NCBI GenBank assembly: GCA_019056435.1
Contig: CP077641.1
Location: 2,480,001 to 2,544,000, forward strand
Length of the DNA: 64,000 bases
Reading direction: 5' to 3'
DNA from: Stutzerimonas stutzeri
Lineage (GTDB): Bacteria > Pseudomonadota > Gammaproteobacteria > Pseudomonadales > Pseudomonadaceae
The position numbers were made by a program, and so were the translations under genes. Under the pieces are notes generated by a model. That model was not told the origin of the DNA. It ran no database searches and was given only the letters and a program-made list of their open reading frames with translations. How positions within the stretch are numbered: position 1 is the first letter of the stretch; each line of letters starts with the position of its first letter. Below are positions 19,213 to 31,024 of the stretch, one piece after another.

Positions 19213-20309
19213 ATGGAAATCAACCCGATCCTCAACAGCATCAAGGACCTGTCCGACCGCACCCAGTCAATTCGGGGGTATCTTTGACTACGATCAGAAG
19301 CATGATCGTCTCGTCGAAGTAAACCGCGAACTCGAAGACCCGAACGTCTGGAACAATCCCGAATACGCCCAGAACCTTGGCCGTGAGCGCGCCACCCTGG
19401 CGCAGATCGTCGAGACCATCGACGACCTCACCGGCAGCCTGACCGACTCGCGCGATCTGCTCGACATGGCCGTCGAAGAAGACGATCAGGGCGCGGTGGA
19501 CGACGTGGCCGCCGAGCTGGAACGCCTGCGCGGCATTCTCGAAGGGCTGGAGTTCCGCCGCATGTTCAGCGGCGAAATGGACCCGAACAACTGCTACCTG
19601 GACATCCAGGCCGGCTCCGGCAGTGACCGAGGCCCAGGACTGGGCCAACATGCTGTTGCGCATGTACCTGCGCTGGGCCGACAAGCACGGTTTCGACGCC
19701 ACCATCATCGAACTGTCCGAAGGCGAAGTCGCCGGTATCAAGGGTGCTACCGTCCATATCAAGGGCGAGTACGCCTTCGGCTGGTTGCGCACCGAGATCG
19801 GCGTGCACCGCCTGGTACGCAAGAGCCCGTTCGACTCCGGCAACCGTCGCCACACCTCGTTCACCGCGGTGTTCGTCTCGCCGGAAATCGATGACAACAT
19901 CGAGATCGAGATCAACCCGGCCGACCTGCGCATCGACACCTACCGCTCCTCGGGCGCCGGTGGACAGCACGTCAACACCACCGACTCGGCGGTGCGTATC
20001 ACCCACGTGCCGACCAACACCGTGGTGGCCTGCCAGAACGAGCGCTCCCAGCACGCCAACAAGGACACCGCCATGAAGATGCTGCGGGCCAAGTTGTACG
20101 AACTGGAGATGCAGAAACGCAACGCGGCCTCTCAGGCGCTGGAAGACTCCAAGTCCGATATCGGCTGGGGCCACCAGATCCGCTCCTATGTGCTCGACCA
20201 GTCGCGCATCAAGGACCTGCGTACCAACGTCGAGCGCAGCGACTGCGACAAGGTGCTGGATGGGGATCTCGACGAATACCTCGAGGCCAGCCTGAAGCAG
20301 GGGCTGTAA
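19213..20309 (+). CDS. prfB: peptide chain release factor 2 (programmed +1 frameshift, plus one extra frame break)
   Basis: RF2 releases peptides at UGA and UAA codons. The first 24 codons end at CTT followed by an in-frame TGA (19285-19287). The preceding CGGGGGTAT acts as the internal Shine-Dalgarno, which is the classic autoregulatory +1 frameshift. The second frame then runs [12 protein letters not shown] onward. A second break near 19620 is not programmed. One extra base within AGTG splits QAGSG from [19 protein letters not shown]. The GGQ catalytic motif ([14 protein letters not shown]) is intact. Because RF2 is normally essential, I treat the second break as a sequence error. Confidence 0.95.
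19276..19288 (+). promoter_or_regulatory. programmed +1 frameshift site of prfB
   Basis: The slippery codon CTT (19282-19284) precedes TGA followed by C, and a G-rich ribosome-binding element lies just upstream. When RF2 is scarce the ribosome slips to TTT GAC TAC... and completes the protein. Confidence 0.95.
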
Positions 20310-20508
20310 AGCTACTGCGCTTGTTCATGCTGCGTTGAAACGGCTCGGATGTTCATTTACAGAACGTAACTTCGCGCCCTCGCCGTTTCAGCCTGGCCTA
20401 CGCGGTCCGGCCTACTGAACAGCGCTCTACGTTTACAGATTGCACGGCCATCGACATTAGCTAGCCATTTCACGGGTCAGACGACCCGCGCGACCGGAAT
20501 AATTGACC

Positions 20509-22011
20509 ATGAGCGAACAACCGCTGAACCAGCACGCCGTCCAAGAGGAAGAAAACAAGCTGATCGCCCAGCGCAAGGAAAAGCTTGCTGCCGTGCGCGA
20601 GCAGGGCAATGCCTTCCCCAACGACTTCCGTCGTGACCGCTATGCAGGCGACCTGCAGAAACAGTACGCCGAGAAGACCAAGGAAGAGCTGGAAGCGGCC
20701 GCCATTCCGGTCAAGGTTGCCGGACGCATCATGCTCAACCGCGGGCCGTTCATGGTGCTGCAGGACATGAGCGGGCGCATCCAGGTCTACGTCGATCGCA
20801 AGACGCTGCCGGCCGAGCAGGTCGAGGCGGTCAAGCACTTCGACCTGGGCGACATCATCGCCGCTGAGGGCACCCTGGCGCGCTCCGGCAAGGGTGACCT
20901 GTACGTCTACATGAACAACGTGCGGCTGCTGACCAAGTCGCTGCGCCCGCTGCCGGACAAGTTCCACGGCCTGACCGACACCGAGCAGCGCTATCGCCAG
21001 CGCTACGTCGACCTGATGGTCAACGAGGAGGTGCGCGAGACCTTCCGCGTGCGCTCGAAGGTCATCTCGCATATCCGCAAGTTCCTCGCCGAGCGTGACT
21101 TCCTCGAAGTGGAAACGCCGATGCTGCAGACCATCCCTGGCGGCGCCGCGGCTAAGCCGTTCGAGACCCACCACAACGCGCTGGACATGCCGATGTTCCT
21201 GCGCATCGCACCGGAGCTCTACCTCAAGCGCCTGGTGGTCGGTGGCTTCGAGCGCGTGTTCGAGATCAACCGCAACTTCCGTAACGAAGGCGTCTCGACC
21301 CGGCACAACCCCGAGTTCACCATGCTCGAGTTCTACCAGGCCTATGCCGATTACGAAGACAACATGGACCTGACCGAGGAGCTGTTCCGCGAGCTGGCCC
21401 AGGCCGTGCTCGGCAGCACCGACGTGCCCTATGGCGACAAGGTGTTCCACTTCGGCGAGCCCTTTGCGCGCCTGTCGGTGTTCGACTCCATCCTCAAGTT
21501 CAACCCGGAAATCTCGGCCTCCGATCTCAACGACCTGGAGAAGGCCCGTGCCATCGCCAAGAAGGCGGGCGCCAAGCTGCTCGGTCACGAAGGCCTGGGC
21601 AAGCTGCAGGTGATGATTTTCGAGGAGCTGGTGGAGCACAAGCTGGAACAGCCGACCTTTATCACCGAGTACCCGTTCGAGGTTTCGCCGCTGGCCCGGC
21701 GCAACGATCGCAACCCCAACGTCACCGACCGCTTCGAGCTGTTCATTGGCGGCCGCGAGATCGCCAATGCCTATTCCGAGCTCAATGATGCCGAGGATCA
21801 GGCCGAGCGCTTCCACGCCCAGGTGGCCGACAAGGATGCCGGCGATGACGAGGCCATGCACTTCGACGCCGACTTCGTTCGTGCGCTGGAATACGGCATG
21901 CCGCCGACCGCTGGCGAGGGCATCGGCATCGACCGTCTGGTGATGCTGCTGACCAACTCACCGTCGATCCGCGACGTGATCCTCTTCCCGCACATGCGCC
22001 CGGAACTCTGA
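20509..22011 (+). CDS. lysS: lysyl-tRNA synthetase, class II
   Basis: This 500-residue enzyme charges tRNA-Lys. It has an N-terminal OB-fold anticodon domain ([19 protein letters not shown]) and the class II motifs: motif 1 around [21 protein letters not shown], motif 2 as [31 protein letters not shown], and motif 3 as [24 protein letters not shown]. It follows prfB in the order common to gammaproteobacteria. The ATG at 20509 is the usual start; a TTG two codons upstream is also in frame. Confidence 0.97.
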   Translation: MSEQPLNQHAVQEEENKLIAQRKEKLAAVREQGNAFPNDFRRDRYAGDLQKQYAEKTKEELEAAAIPVKVAGRIMLNRGPFMVLQDMSGRIQVYVDRKTLPAEQVEAVKHFDLGDIIAAEGTLARSGKGDLYVYMNNVRLLTKSLRPLPDKFHGLTDTEQRYRQRYVDLMVNEEVRETFRVRSKVISHIRKFLAERDFLEVETPMLQTIPGGAAAKPFETHHNALDMPMFLRIAPELYLKRLVVGGFERVFEINRNFRNEGVSTRHNPEFTMLEFYQAYADYEDNMDLTEELFRELAQAVLGSTDVPYGDKVFHFGEPFARLSVFDSILKFNPEISASDLNDLEKARAIAKKAGAKLLGHEGLGKLQVMIFEELVEHKLEQPTFITEYPFEVSPLARRNDRNPNVTDRFELFIGGREIANAYSELNDAEDQAERFHAQVADKDAGDDEAMHFDADFVRALEYGMPPTAGEGIGIDRLVMLLTNSPSIRDVILFPHMRPEL

Positions 22012-22101
22012 TCCACTGAGCCTCGACCCACCCGCCGCGTGCCGACTGCGGCTGTTGCGGGTATAACCTCAAGGGTACGGGGCATCCGTGAAGAGGGACT
22101 G

Positions 22102-23396
22102 ATGAACAGCCGTAACAATCTGGACGAGTATCAGACCATCGTACGCGGGCTGTCCGACCGCATCGTCGAGGCGCAGACGCCGGTGCGCGTGCTGGACGCG
22201 GTGAAGTGGGACGACGCGACCCGCCAGGCGTTCTTCGCCGCCAAGGGCCGCGAGCTGCCGCAGATCGACCGCGCCTACTACGAAGGCCGCCCGCTGGCCT
22301 TCGACTCCAGTGCGAAGAAGCAGGAATTCCAGGACATCGAGCGCGACATCACCCGTCAGCTCGGCCAGTTCAACCCGGTCGGGCAGATCATGCGGCGCAT
22401 GTGCAAGGAATACCGCATGGTCATCCGCATGCTCGAGGCGCGCGGCACGCCCGACTTCGGCATGATCTCCCAGGAGCTCTACGGCGCGGCGTCCGACGCC
22501 TTCCATGCGGGCGACCCAACCCTGGCCGACCTCGGCCTGATGCTCTCCGACTACCTGAACAACATTGCTGATCGCGGTGACCTGCGCGACGAGCCGAAGA
22601 ATCTCACCGCGCCGCAGGCCGTCGAGCTGCTGCAAAAGCGCCTGGACGTGGTGTTTGGCGAAGGTGAGGGCGTGATCCGCGTCTTCGAGTCCGACGGCAT
22701 CCTCGCCGACGCGGCCGCCGGTGCCGACTACATCAAAATCCGCAGCGACGCCCTGTTCAACGAGCGTGACGTGCGCGCACTGGAGGTCCACGAAGGGCTG
22801 GTGCACGTCGGCACCACGCTCAACGGGCAGAACCAGCCGATCTGCACCTTCCTGGCCAAGGGCCGCCGTCTTCCACGGTCACTCAGGAAGGCCTGGCAAT
22901 CCTGATGGAGGTGATTGCCTTCGCCTCCTACCCGACGCGCCTGCGCAAGCTGACCAACCGCACGCGCGCCATTCACATGGCCGAGGAGGGCGCAGACTTC
23001 CTCGATGTTTTCGCCTTTTTCCGCGAGCAGGGCTATGGCGACGACGAGAGCTACAGCAACGCCAGCCGCGTGTTCCGCGGCTCGACCCCCGATGGTCTGC
23101 CCTTCACCAAGGACCTGTCCTACCTGAAGGGCTTCATCATGATCTACAACTACATCCAGCTGGCCGTGCGCAAGGGCCGGCTCGAGCATATCCCGCTGCT
23201 GTTCTGCGGCAAGACCACCCTGGAAGACATGCGCACCCTGCGCCAGCTGGTGGACGAGGGTATGGTCGTCCCGCCCAAGTACCTGCCGCAGCAGTTCCAG
23301 GACCTCAATGCGCTGTCGGCCTGGATGTGCTTCTCCAACTTCCTCAATCACCTGAGCCTGGATCGCATCGAAGCGGATTACGCCAACATCCTCTGA
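22102..23396 (+). CDS. QEGLA-motif protein (DUF1704, MATCAP-like metallopeptidase; frameshifted)
   Basis: The protein belongs to the DUF1704 / flavohaemoglobin expression-modulating QEGLA motif family, about 430 residues. A zinc-peptidase-like HExxxH is seen as LEVHEGLVHVGTT. The QEGLA motif itself (TVTQEGLAIL) lies across a frame break near 22863. One missing C in a GGGCCG run separates FLAKG from PPSSTVTQEGLA. The C-terminal part contains NRTRAIHMAEEGADFLDVFAFFREQGY and KDLSYLKGFIMIYN. Eukaryotic relatives (MATCAP) cut tubulin tails. The bacterial substrate is unknown. A Bax-inhibitor-like gene follows. Confidence 0.85.
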
Positions 23397-23448
23397 ACAG
23401 CCTCGGAACAGACTCCGAATCAATCATCACGCAAGGAAGCGTAACGAC

Positions 23449-24108
23449 ATGCAAAACCCCGTCTTTGCCCGCCAGCCCAGCCCGCTGGACCGCAGCCTCT
23501 CGGCTGGCGCCTACAACCTCGTCATCGGCCTCACGCTCTGCTGGGGGTTCTGGGTCAACTGGTGGATGGTCGGCAACATCCCGGTCGAGTCCATTCGCAG
23601 CATCCATCCCTGGCTGTTCTTCGGCGGCTACTTCGCCAGCTGCCTGACCGGCGCCCGGCTGTTCCACCGCTCGAGCAAGCCCTGGGTGAGCTTTCTCGGC
23701 TATAACCTGGTGGTGGTCCCGTTCGGGCTGATCGTCAATCTGGTGGTGAGCCGCTACGACAGCGCACTGGTGCACGAGGCGATCCGCATCACCGCGCTGG
23801 TCACCCTCGGCATGATGCTGCTCGGCACGCTGTTTCCGCGCTTCTTCGCCAGCATCGCCAGTGCGCTCACGGTGGCATTGCTGCTGGTCATCGTCGTCGA
23901 GCTGGTCGAGCTGTTCATCCTCGGCATCCACCATGGCGTGATCGATTGGATCGTGGTGCTGATTTTCTGCGGTTATGTGGGCGTCGATTGGGGGCGGGCG
24001 AACCAAATTCCCAAGACCCTGGACAACGCCATCGACAGCGCCGCCGCGCTCTATATGGACATCATCAACCTGTTCCTGCGTATCCTGCGCATTCTCGGGC
24101 GCAAGTAG
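23449..24108 (+). CDS. Bax inhibitor-1 (BI-1/YccA) family membrane protein
   Basis: This 219-residue protein has seven hydrophobic segments and the BI-1 pattern: an N-terminal [19 protein letters not shown] segment, a [10 protein letters not shown] helix and a late helix with the acidic residues [39 protein letters not shown]. Family members are inner membrane proteins linked to calcium leak or protease control in other organisms. Here the function is unproven. It lies 52 bases after the QEGLA gene on the same strand and before an AIM24-like gene. Confidence 0.87.
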   Translation: MQNPVFARQPSPLDRSLSAGAYNLVIGLTLCWGFWVNWWMVGNIPVESIRSIHPWLFFGGYFASCLTGARLFHRSSKPWVSFLGYNLVVVPFGLIVNLVVSRYDSALVHEAIRITALVTLGMMLLGTLFPRFFASIASALTVALLLVIVVELVELFILGIHHGVIDWIVVLIFCGYVGVDWGRANQIPKTLDNAIDSAAALYMDIINLFLRILRILGRK

Positions 24109-24166
24109 GCGAGGGCCGATCGAGGCCGCTCCCGCCGCGCTGCAATCACAGGATCAGGAGCTCGCC

Positions 24167-24914
24167 GTGGCCAGTCACGAACTCGAATACGAAATCCTCG
24201 GGCAATCCGCGCAGAGCGTGGAAATCATCCTCGACCCCGGCGAGACGGTGATCGCCGAGGCCGGCGCAATGAACTACATGACTGACGGCGTGCGCTTCGA
24301 AGCACGCATGGGCGACGGCGCGGCGAGCGGTGTGCTCGGCAAGCTGTGGGGCATGGGCAAGCGGATGATCACCGGCGAGTCGCTGTTCCTCACCCATTTC
24401 ACCAATGAAGGCAAAGGCAAGTCGCGTGTGGCCTTCGCGGCGCCTTATCCCGGTACGGTGGTGCCGGTGGACCTCGCCGCGGTAGGCGGCACCCTGATCT
24501 GCCAGAAGGACTCATTCCTCTGCGCCGCTTTCGGCACGCGGATCGGCGTGAGCTTCAGCAAGCGCATCGGCGCGGGCTTCTTCGGCGGCGAGGGCTTCGT
24601 CCTGCAGCGTCTGGATGGCGATGGGCTGGCCTTCGTACACGCGGGTGGAACGGTGATCCGCAAGGAGTTGAACAACGAAACCCTGCGCCTGGATACCGGC
24701 TGCCTGGTCGCGTTCACCCAGGGCATCGACTACGACATCCAACTTGCTGGTGGGCTGCGCAGCATGCTGTTCGGCGGCGAAGGGCTGCTGCTGACGACGC
24801 TGAAAGGCACCGGCAGCGTCTGGATCCAGAGCCTGCCGTTCTCGCGGCTGGCCGAACGGGTCTACGAGGCGACCTACCAGGCTCGCGGCGAGACCCGTGC
24901 CGGCGGGAAAATGA
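24167..24914 (+). CDS. AIM24/TIGR00266 family protein (GTG start, probable frame break at the end)
   Basis: The protein of about 249 residues matches the AIM24 beta-sandwich family: [81 protein letters not shown] and the end [19 protein letters not shown] at 24167 has an AGGAG site, and no ATG is suitably placed. In the raw frame the ORF runs on to 25294 through the next gene. One A fewer in the AAAA at 24908-24911 would end it at TGA 24912, which I prefer. The function is unknown. Confidence 0.8.
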
Positions 24915-24974
24915 GGCGACTTGCGCCGCCCCAGATTTGCCACAATCCGTTTTTGACTTTGTCCGAGATCATCC

Positions 24975-25298
24975 ATGTCCGAACGCAATCTGATCCCCTA
25001 CATTCTCACCGCCGTCGGCACCGTCATCGGGACGGTCGGGGTGCTCAGCTACTACGGCTACGTGCATGTCGCCAAACCCGAGGATGCCTTGCTGCTGGCG
25101 GACTTCACGATGCTCAAGACGATCCCCGGCGAGGATTACAAAGTATCCCTCGATCCAGCCCCGCAGGTGGCGCAGTGCATCGATGGTGTGCTCGTGCTGT
25201 TCGATACCGAGCACAAGGGACTGACCGGCGTGATGGTGGACAAACGCAAGCGCGCCATTCGCTGCATGGGGCAGGAGACGCCTCGGGAACTTAAATAG
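24975..25298 (+). CDS. small membrane-anchored protein, unknown
   Basis: This 107-residue protein has one N-terminal membrane helix ([24 protein letters not shown]) and a soluble tail with two Cys ([14 protein letters not shown]). I do not recognise a named domain. The start is the ATG at 24975. It lies after the AIM24-like gene on the same strand. A bidirectional hairpin follows. Confidence 0.75.
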   Translation: MSERNLIPYILTAVGTVIGTVGVLSYYGYVHVAKPEDALLLADFTMLKTIPGEDYKVSLDPAPQVAQCIDGVLVLFDTEHKGLTGVMVDKRKRAIRCMGQETPRELK

Positions 25299-25308
25299 CG
25301 TTCACACG

Positions 25309-25330
25309 AAAAGCCCGCCTGCAGGCGGGC
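25309..25330. terminator. bidirectional terminator
   Basis: A perfect 9-bp inverted repeat (GCCCGCCTG / CAGGCGGGC) has four A on its left side. On the minus strand this reads as stem plus TTTT, ending the lipoprotein operon. It also lies directly after the plus-strand gene ending at 25298. Confidence 0.7.
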
Positions 25331-25373
25331 TCGGTACGTAGGGGCATCCTCAGCGGATGCCCGTTCCGCTCGA

Positions 25374-26177
25374 TCACTCCATCGAAGAACGCGGCGCGAC
25401 GCGCTGGTTGTCGTTGGAGATGGTCACCTCGACACGGCGATTCATGGCGCGACTGGAGGGCGAATCGTTGCTCGCCACCGGATACTGTTCGCCATAGCCC
25501 ACCGTCTGGATGCGCTGCGGATCGACACCCGCGCGCGTCAGCGCACGACGCACGGATTCGGCGCGGCGCTCGGACAGCTGCTGGTTATAGGAATCGGAAC
25601 CGGTGCTGTCGGTATAGCCCTCGACCACGACCTTGCGCTCCGGATTCTCGTTCAGGAAGTCGGCGAGCTTCTGGATACCGCGCATGCCGGCCGGTTTGAG
25701 CTCGGCCTTGTCCAGGTCGAACAGCACGTCACCGAAGGTCACCAGCGTGCCGCGCTCGGTCTGCTTGGCCTGCAGGTCTTGCTGCAGCTTGCGGATCTCT
25801 TCCTGCTGACGGCGAAGCTGTTGCTCGCGCGACTCGAGTCGCGCCTCGGCTCGCTTGGCCGACGTCTTCTCGATTTCCTGCTCGGCGGTGCGCAGCGCGA
25901 TGGTCTGCTCGGCCAGTTCGACACGGCGCTTGGCAAGATAGGCAAGCTGGTCGACGCGCTCTTCGTCGGCATCGTCCTGATAGGCCTTGTTCGCGCGCTC
26001 GAGCGCTTTGCCGGCATCTTCGGTTTCCAGTGCCGCGAGGCGGTTTGAGCGGGGGTCGCTCTGAAGCTGGGCGTATTGGCCGCGTACTTGCTCGAGATTG
26101 TCATTGGGTTGCGAGGAACAGGCGGCAAGGCCGATGGACATGGCCAGCGCGGTGGGAATAGTCAGTAGTTTGTTCAT
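25374..26177 (-). CDS. OmpA-family outer membrane lipoprotein (PA3692/LptF-like)
   Basis: This 267-residue lipoprotein has a signal ending in LAACSS (Cys20 lipidation). It then has a long coiled-coil, Gln/Glu/Arg-rich stretch at about residues 90-145, and a C-terminal OmpA peptidoglycan-binding domain (DVLFDLDKAELKP, EGYTDSTGSDSYNQQLSERRAESVRRAL, NRRVEVTI). Order and content match P. aeruginosa PA3691-PA3692, where the second gene is the lipotoxin LptF. It probably ties the outer membrane to the cell wall and may respond to envelope stress, but I could not find a clear AlgU promoter. Confidence 0.88.
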   Translation of the reverse strand: MNKLLTIPTALAMSIGLAACSSQPNDNLEQVRGQYAQLQSDPRSNRLAALETEDAGKALERANKAYQDDADEERVDQLAYLAKRRVELAEQTIALRTAEQEIEKTSAKRAEARLESREQQLRRQQEEIRKLQQDLQAKQTERGTLVTFGDVLFDLDKAELKPAGMRGIQKLADFLNENPERKVVVEGYTDSTGSDSYNQQLSERRAESVRRALTRAGVDPQRIQTVGYGEQYPVASNDSPSSRAMNRRVEVTISNDNQRVAPRSSME

Positions 26178-26223
26178 AACGGGTCATCCTGTGCTGAAAG
26201 GCTTCGAGAATTGAGCGTCGTGA

Positions 26224-26619
26224 TCAACGGGTACCGCGCATGCTTTCTTCGCGCAGATCCTGGATCCCCTGTTCGGCCTCCTCGACGGCTTTCTGTGCCT
26301 TGGCGGCCTGGGCCTTGCGCTCGGCGACACGGGCATCCCACTCGGCCTGTTCGGCGAGCTTGCGGGCCTTGTCGTAGTTTTCCTTCTGCATTTCCAGTTC
26401 GGCCTGCTTCCACTTTTCCTGCGCGGCGCGCATCTCGACAGCAGCGAACTCGGTACCGCCGGCGCTGACGGCGCTGCGCACGGCCGACTCGGTCACGGCG
26501 AACTGCTCGTTCGGTGGGTTGCCGGCGCAGCCCACCAGCAGCAGGCCTCCCAATGCCACGGCGGCCAACTTGGGCAGCTGGAAACGCGAAAGGGGGCTTT
26601 CGAGGGTGTTCATTTTCAT
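26224..26619 (-). CDS. DUF4398 lipoprotein
   Basis: The protein of 131 residues has a lipoprotein signal (LAAVALGGLLLVGCAGN) followed by an Ala/Glu/Lys-rich helical region (FAVTESAVRSAVSAGGTEFA, AELEMQKENYDKARKLAEQAEWDARVAERKAQAAKAQ). This matches DUF4398, which commonly precedes an OmpA-family lipoprotein gene, as here. I chose the ATG at 26619 because of a GGAG ribosome site; a second ATG lies two codons later. Same operon as the OmpA lipoprotein, 46 bases away. Confidence 0.83.
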   Translation of the reverse strand: MKMNTLESPLSRFQLPKLAAVALGGLLLVGCAGNPPNEQFAVTESAVRSAVSAGGTEFAAVEMRAAQEKWKQAELEMQKENYDKARKLAEQAEWDARVAERKAQAAKAQKAVEEAEQGIQDLREESMRGTR

Positions 26620-26802
26620 GGCCAGTCTCCAATGCAAGTGTTGCCTGACGGATCGGAACAACGCCCGCATGCGTCGATTCGCGGTCTGAACAGCGGCGTG
26701 CTGTCAGAGCGGGCATATTTTTGTGAGGCCAGCAGGCTGCAATCGTTCAACGAAACGCTTGCCAACACCTCTGTAGCGACCCTTTCGAGCACATGTGCAG
26801 GC

Positions 26803-27144
26803 TCATGCCTGGCCCTTCTGCTCGGTCAGCAATCGCTCCAGGTGCTTGCGCGACAGCGCGAGAAAACGCGGCGTCGGACCGACGTCCTCATAAATGGGGT
26901 CGCCCTGCTCATCCGTGGAGATGACCTTGGTGCCCTGCTTGTAAGGCAGGCTGGTCTCGATCGCTTCGAGTGCCGCACCGACCAGCTCGCCAAGCAGCTC
27001 CTCGGCGCTGCGCTTGGGATACATCTCGGCCAGTGCCGCCAGCCGTGCGGCGCTTTCGATGTCCAGGTGGAGGTGATACTCCTGGCTGCTCATCCGTCCG
27101 CTGGCGGAGTTTTCCCATTCGCGGACCAGTTCGGATATTTTCAT
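26803..27144 (-). CDS. conserved protein, unknown
   Basis: This is a 113-residue soluble, acidic protein (MKISELVREWENSASGRMS at the start) with an amphipathic helical middle (ESAARLAALAEMYPKRSAEELLGELVGAALEAIE) and the end FLALSRKHLERLL. No signal or membrane segment is present. It sits between the lipoprotein pair and divergent ppc, a position where Pseudomonas genomes carry a conserved hypothetical gene. I cannot assign a function. Confidence 0.75.
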   Translation of the reverse strand: MKISELVREWENSASGRMSSQEYHLHLDIESAARLAALAEMYPKRSAEELLGELVGAALEAIETSLPYKQGTKVISTDEQGDPIYEDVGPTPRFLALSRKHLERLLTEQKGQA

Positions 27145-27341
27145 TTCGCGTCATCCTTAGCTCGTCTTGGCGAGCGTGTTCAAAGTGAGTGGTGGCGCGG
27201 TTGCCCGGGTTCTTGCCGGGACGCCTTGTCAGCGACGACCGCGCTGGGCACTCTGTTTGGAGGTGTTTTGTCGCGCTGCCGTTCAGCATTCAGGTGCGTT
27301 TCGGTGGCGCGGCTTCGCTGAAGCGGCCAGGGAGAGGAAAC

Positions 27342-29978
27342 ATGGCGAAAATCGATGCGCGCTTGCGCGAGAACGTCCATCTGCTCGGTGAGCTGCTGGG
27401 AAATACCATCCGCGAACAGCATGGCGAGGCGTTCTTCGACAAGATCGAGCGGATTCGCAAGGGCGCCAAGGGCGCCCGACGGGGCTCGGCCGACGGCGCG
27501 CGGTTGTTGCAGGAGACCCTCGACGGCCTGGCGGATGACGAACTCCTGCCCATGACCCGCGCCTTCAACCAGTTCCTCAACCTCGCCAACATCGCCGAAC
27601 AGCATCACCGGGTCCGACGCCGCCGGCCGGGCGAGTTGGCGCCGTTCGAGTCCGGCGTGCTGGGCGGACTGCTGGAACGGCTGAAAGCCGAAGGCTTCGG
27701 TCAGGACAGTATCGCGCGCCAGGTCGGCAGGCTGGACATCGAACTGGTCCTGACGGCGCACCCGACTGAGGTGTCGCGGCGCACGCTGATCCAGAAGTAC
27801 GACGCCATTGCCGAGCAACTGGCCGCACGTGACCACACCGACCTCAGCGCCACGGAGCAGGCCGAGATCGAGCTGCGTCTGCAGCGTCTGATTGCCGAGG
27901 TCTGGCACACCGAGGAAATTCGCCGCAGCCGGCCGACCCCGGTGGAGGAGGCCAGGTGGGGCTTCGCCGTGATCGAAAACTCGCTCTGGCAGGCACTGCC
28001 CAACGTCCTGCGGCACACCGATCTGGCGCTGCGCCGCAGTACCGGCCTGCACCTGCCGCTGGATGCGGCGCCCATCCGTTTCGCTTCCTGGATGGGCGGC
28101 GACCGCGACGGCAATCCGAACGTGACGGCGGCGGTGACGCGGGAGGTCCTGCTGCTGGCGCGCGGGGTGGCTGCCGATCTGTTCCTCAGAGACCTGGACG
28201 GCCTCATCGCGGCGTTGTCCATGCAAGCCGCCACTGACGAGCTGATCGCGCAGAGCGGCGCCTCCGCCGAGCCCTATCGCGCCTTGCTCAAACGCTTGCG
28301 TGATCGCCTGCAGATCACGCGGGACTGGGCCCGTCAGGCGGTCAGGCAGGACCTGCCGGCGCCCTCCGACGTGCTGGAGCACAACCGCGAGCTGCGTGAG
28401 CCGCTGGAGCTTTGCTACCGCTCTCTGCATGCCTGCGGCATGGGCGTGATCGCTGACGGCGCGCTGCTCGACACGCTCCGCCGTGCCGCCGCGTTCGGAT
28501 TGTTCCTGGCGCGGCTCGACATCCGTCAGGACTCCACCCGGCATGCGTCGGCGCTGGCCGAGATCACCGACTATCTGGGGCTCGGGCACTATGACCAGTG
28601 GGACGAGCCGCAACGCCTGGACTTTCTGCAACGGGAGCTGAACAACCGCCGGCCGCTGCTGCCGCCAGACTTCCAGCCTTCGGCCGAAACCGCCGAAGTG
28701 CTGGCGACCTGTCGGGTGGCGGCGCGCGCACCGGGTGCAGCACTGGGTTCGTATGTCATTTCCATGGCCCGCGGTGCGTCCGATGTGCTCGCCGTGCAGC
28801 TGCTGCTCAAGGAAGCGGGCCTGCAGAGGCCGATGCGCGTGGTGCCGCTGTTCGAAACCCTCGACGATCTGAACAACGCCGGCCCGACCATCGAATGCCT
28901 GCTCGAACTGCCGGGCTATCGCCAGCGCCTGCATGGTCCGCAGGAGGTGATGATCGGCTATTCGGACTCGGCCAAGGATGCCGGGACCACCGCGGCGGCC
29001 TGGGCGCAGTACCGCGCTCAGGAGCGACTCGTCGAGATCTGCCGGGCGCATGAGGTCGAGCTGCTGCTGTTCCATGGCCGCGGCGGCACCGTCGGTCGCG
29101 GTGGCGGTCCGGCGCACGCGGCGATCCTGTCGCAGCCGCCGGGCTCGGTGGCCGGGCGATTCCGCACCACCGAGCAGGGCGAGATGATCCGTTTCAAGTT
29201 CGGCCTGCCGGATATCGCCGAGCAGAACCTCAACTTGTATCTGGCCGCCGTGCTGGAGGCGACCCTGTTGCCGCCGCCCATGCCCGAACCGGACTGGCGC
29301 GAGACCATGGACCGATTGGCCGCGGACGGTGTGAAGGCCTACCGTGGCGTGGTGCGTGACCATCCTCAGTTCGTCGAATACTTCCGACAGGCCACGCCGG
29401 AGCAGGAGCTCGGGCGTCTGCCGCTCGGCAGCCGACCGGCCAAGCGCCGCGAAGGCGGGGTGGAGAGTCTGCGCGCCATTCCCTGGATCTTCGCCTGGAC
29501 CCAGACGCGCCTCATGCTGCCCGCCTGGTTGGGGTGGGAGCTGGCGTTGCAGCAAGCCCTGGCGCGTGGCGAGGGCGACCGGTTGCAGGTCATGCGCGAG
29601 CGCTGGCCGTTCTTCATGACGCGGATCGACATGCTGGAGATGGTGTTGGCCAAGGCCGATGCCGACATCGCCCGGCGCTATGATGAGCGGCTGGTCAGCC
29701 AGCCACTTCAGCCGCTGGGCGTGGATCTGCGTGACAGATTGTCGCAGGCGGTCGAGGCCGTGCTTGGCCTGACCGGCCAGTCGCAGCTGCTGGCGCATAG
29801 CCCGGATACCCTCGAGGCGTTCAGCCTGCGCAACACCTATCTGGACCCGTTGCACCTGATGCAGACCGAGCTGCTGGCGCGATCCCGGCAACAGCAGGAC
29901 CCGGCCGAAAGCCCACTGGAGCAAGCCCTGCTGGTCAGCGTCGCGGGGATCGCGGCCGGCTTGCGCAACACCGGCTAG
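27342..29978 (+). CDS. ppc: phosphoenolpyruvate carboxylase
   Basis: This 878-residue enzyme carboxylates PEP to oxaloacetate, refilling the TCA cycle. Catalytic His is in [16 protein letters not shown]. The substrate loops [14 protein letters not shown] and [16 protein letters not shown], and [15 protein letters not shown], are all intact, as is the end AAGLRNTG. The ATG at 27342 has a GGAGAGG site. The long open extension upstream is not homologous. The frame is unbroken over 2.6 kb, in contrast with several neighbours. Confidence 0.97.
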   Translation: MAKIDARLRENVHLLGELLGNTIREQHGEAFFDKIERIRKGAKGARRGSADGARLLQETLDGLADDELLPMTRAFNQFLNLANIAEQHHRVRRRRPGELAPFESGVLGGLLERLKAEGFGQDSIARQVGRLDIELVLTAHPTEVSRRTLIQKYDAIAEQLAARDHTDLSATEQAEIELRLQRLIAEVWHTEEIRRSRPTPVEEARWGFAVIENSLWQALPNVLRHTDLALRRSTGLHLPLDAAPIRFASWMGGDRDGNPNVTAAVTREVLLLARGVAADLFLRDLDGLIAALSMQAATDELIAQSGASAEPYRALLKRLRDRLQITRDWARQAVRQDLPAPSDVLEHNRELREPLELCYRSLHACGMGVIADGALLDTLRRAAAFGLFLARLDIRQDSTRHASALAEITDYLGLGHYDQWDEPQRLDFLQRELNNRRPLLPPDFQPSAETAEVLATCRVAARAPGAALGSYVISMARGASDVLAVQLLLKEAGLQRPMRVVPLFETLDDLNNAGPTIECLLELPGYRQRLHGPQEVMIGYSDSAKDAGTTAAAWAQYRAQERLVEICRAHEVELLLFHGRGGTVGRGGGPAHAAILSQPPGSVAGRFRTTEQGEMIRFKFGLPDIAEQNLNLYLAAVLEATLLPPPMPEPDWRETMDRLAADGVKAYRGVVRDHPQFVEYFRQATPEQELGRLPLGSRPAKRREGGVESLRAIPWIFAWTQTRLMLPAWLGWELALQQALARGEGDRLQVMRERWPFFMTRIDMLEMVLAKADADIARRYDERLVSQPLQPLGVDLRDRLSQAVEAVLGLTGQSQLLAHSPDTLEAFSLRNTYLDPLHLMQTELLARSRQQQDPAESPLEQALLVSVAGIAAGLRNTG

Positions 29979-30162
29979 GCTTTTTCGCGGTTGCGAATCG
30001 TCGAGGGCGGCCAATCGGCGAGATCTGCTGCCTGGGCATGGACGGTGCGTCGTCGCGGCTCCAGGCCTCGCGGGGCGAGGCTTGGGCGCCGCTTGTCTGG
30101 TTTCTGTGCGCTGTGTATCGTGTTCAACCTTTTGTCGCATGGCGGCAAACCAGAATTTTTGA

Positions 30163-30879
<717 letters not shown>

Positions 30880-30899
30880 GCTGAACTGCTTCGACACGA

Positions 30900-30928
30900 A
30901 CCCCGCCGTTGGCGGGGTTTTGTTTTTC
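30900..30928 (+). terminator. terminator after adk
   Basis: A perfect stem CCCCGCC / GGCGGGG with a three-base loop is followed by TTTTGTTTTT. Confidence 0.9.
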
Positions 30929-31024
30929 TGGCGCTTGAAGGCGTGCCCTAAGGTTGTCACAGCGGGCCTGCACGGCGGGGTTGCTGCTACAATCGCCGCC
31001 TTTTTTCATAGAGCCGATCCGCCG

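Noticed and set aside
20470..21861. A 463-codon minus-strand frame opposite lysS.
   Set aside because: It is an artefact of codon bias in lysS, which carries all class II synthetase motifs.
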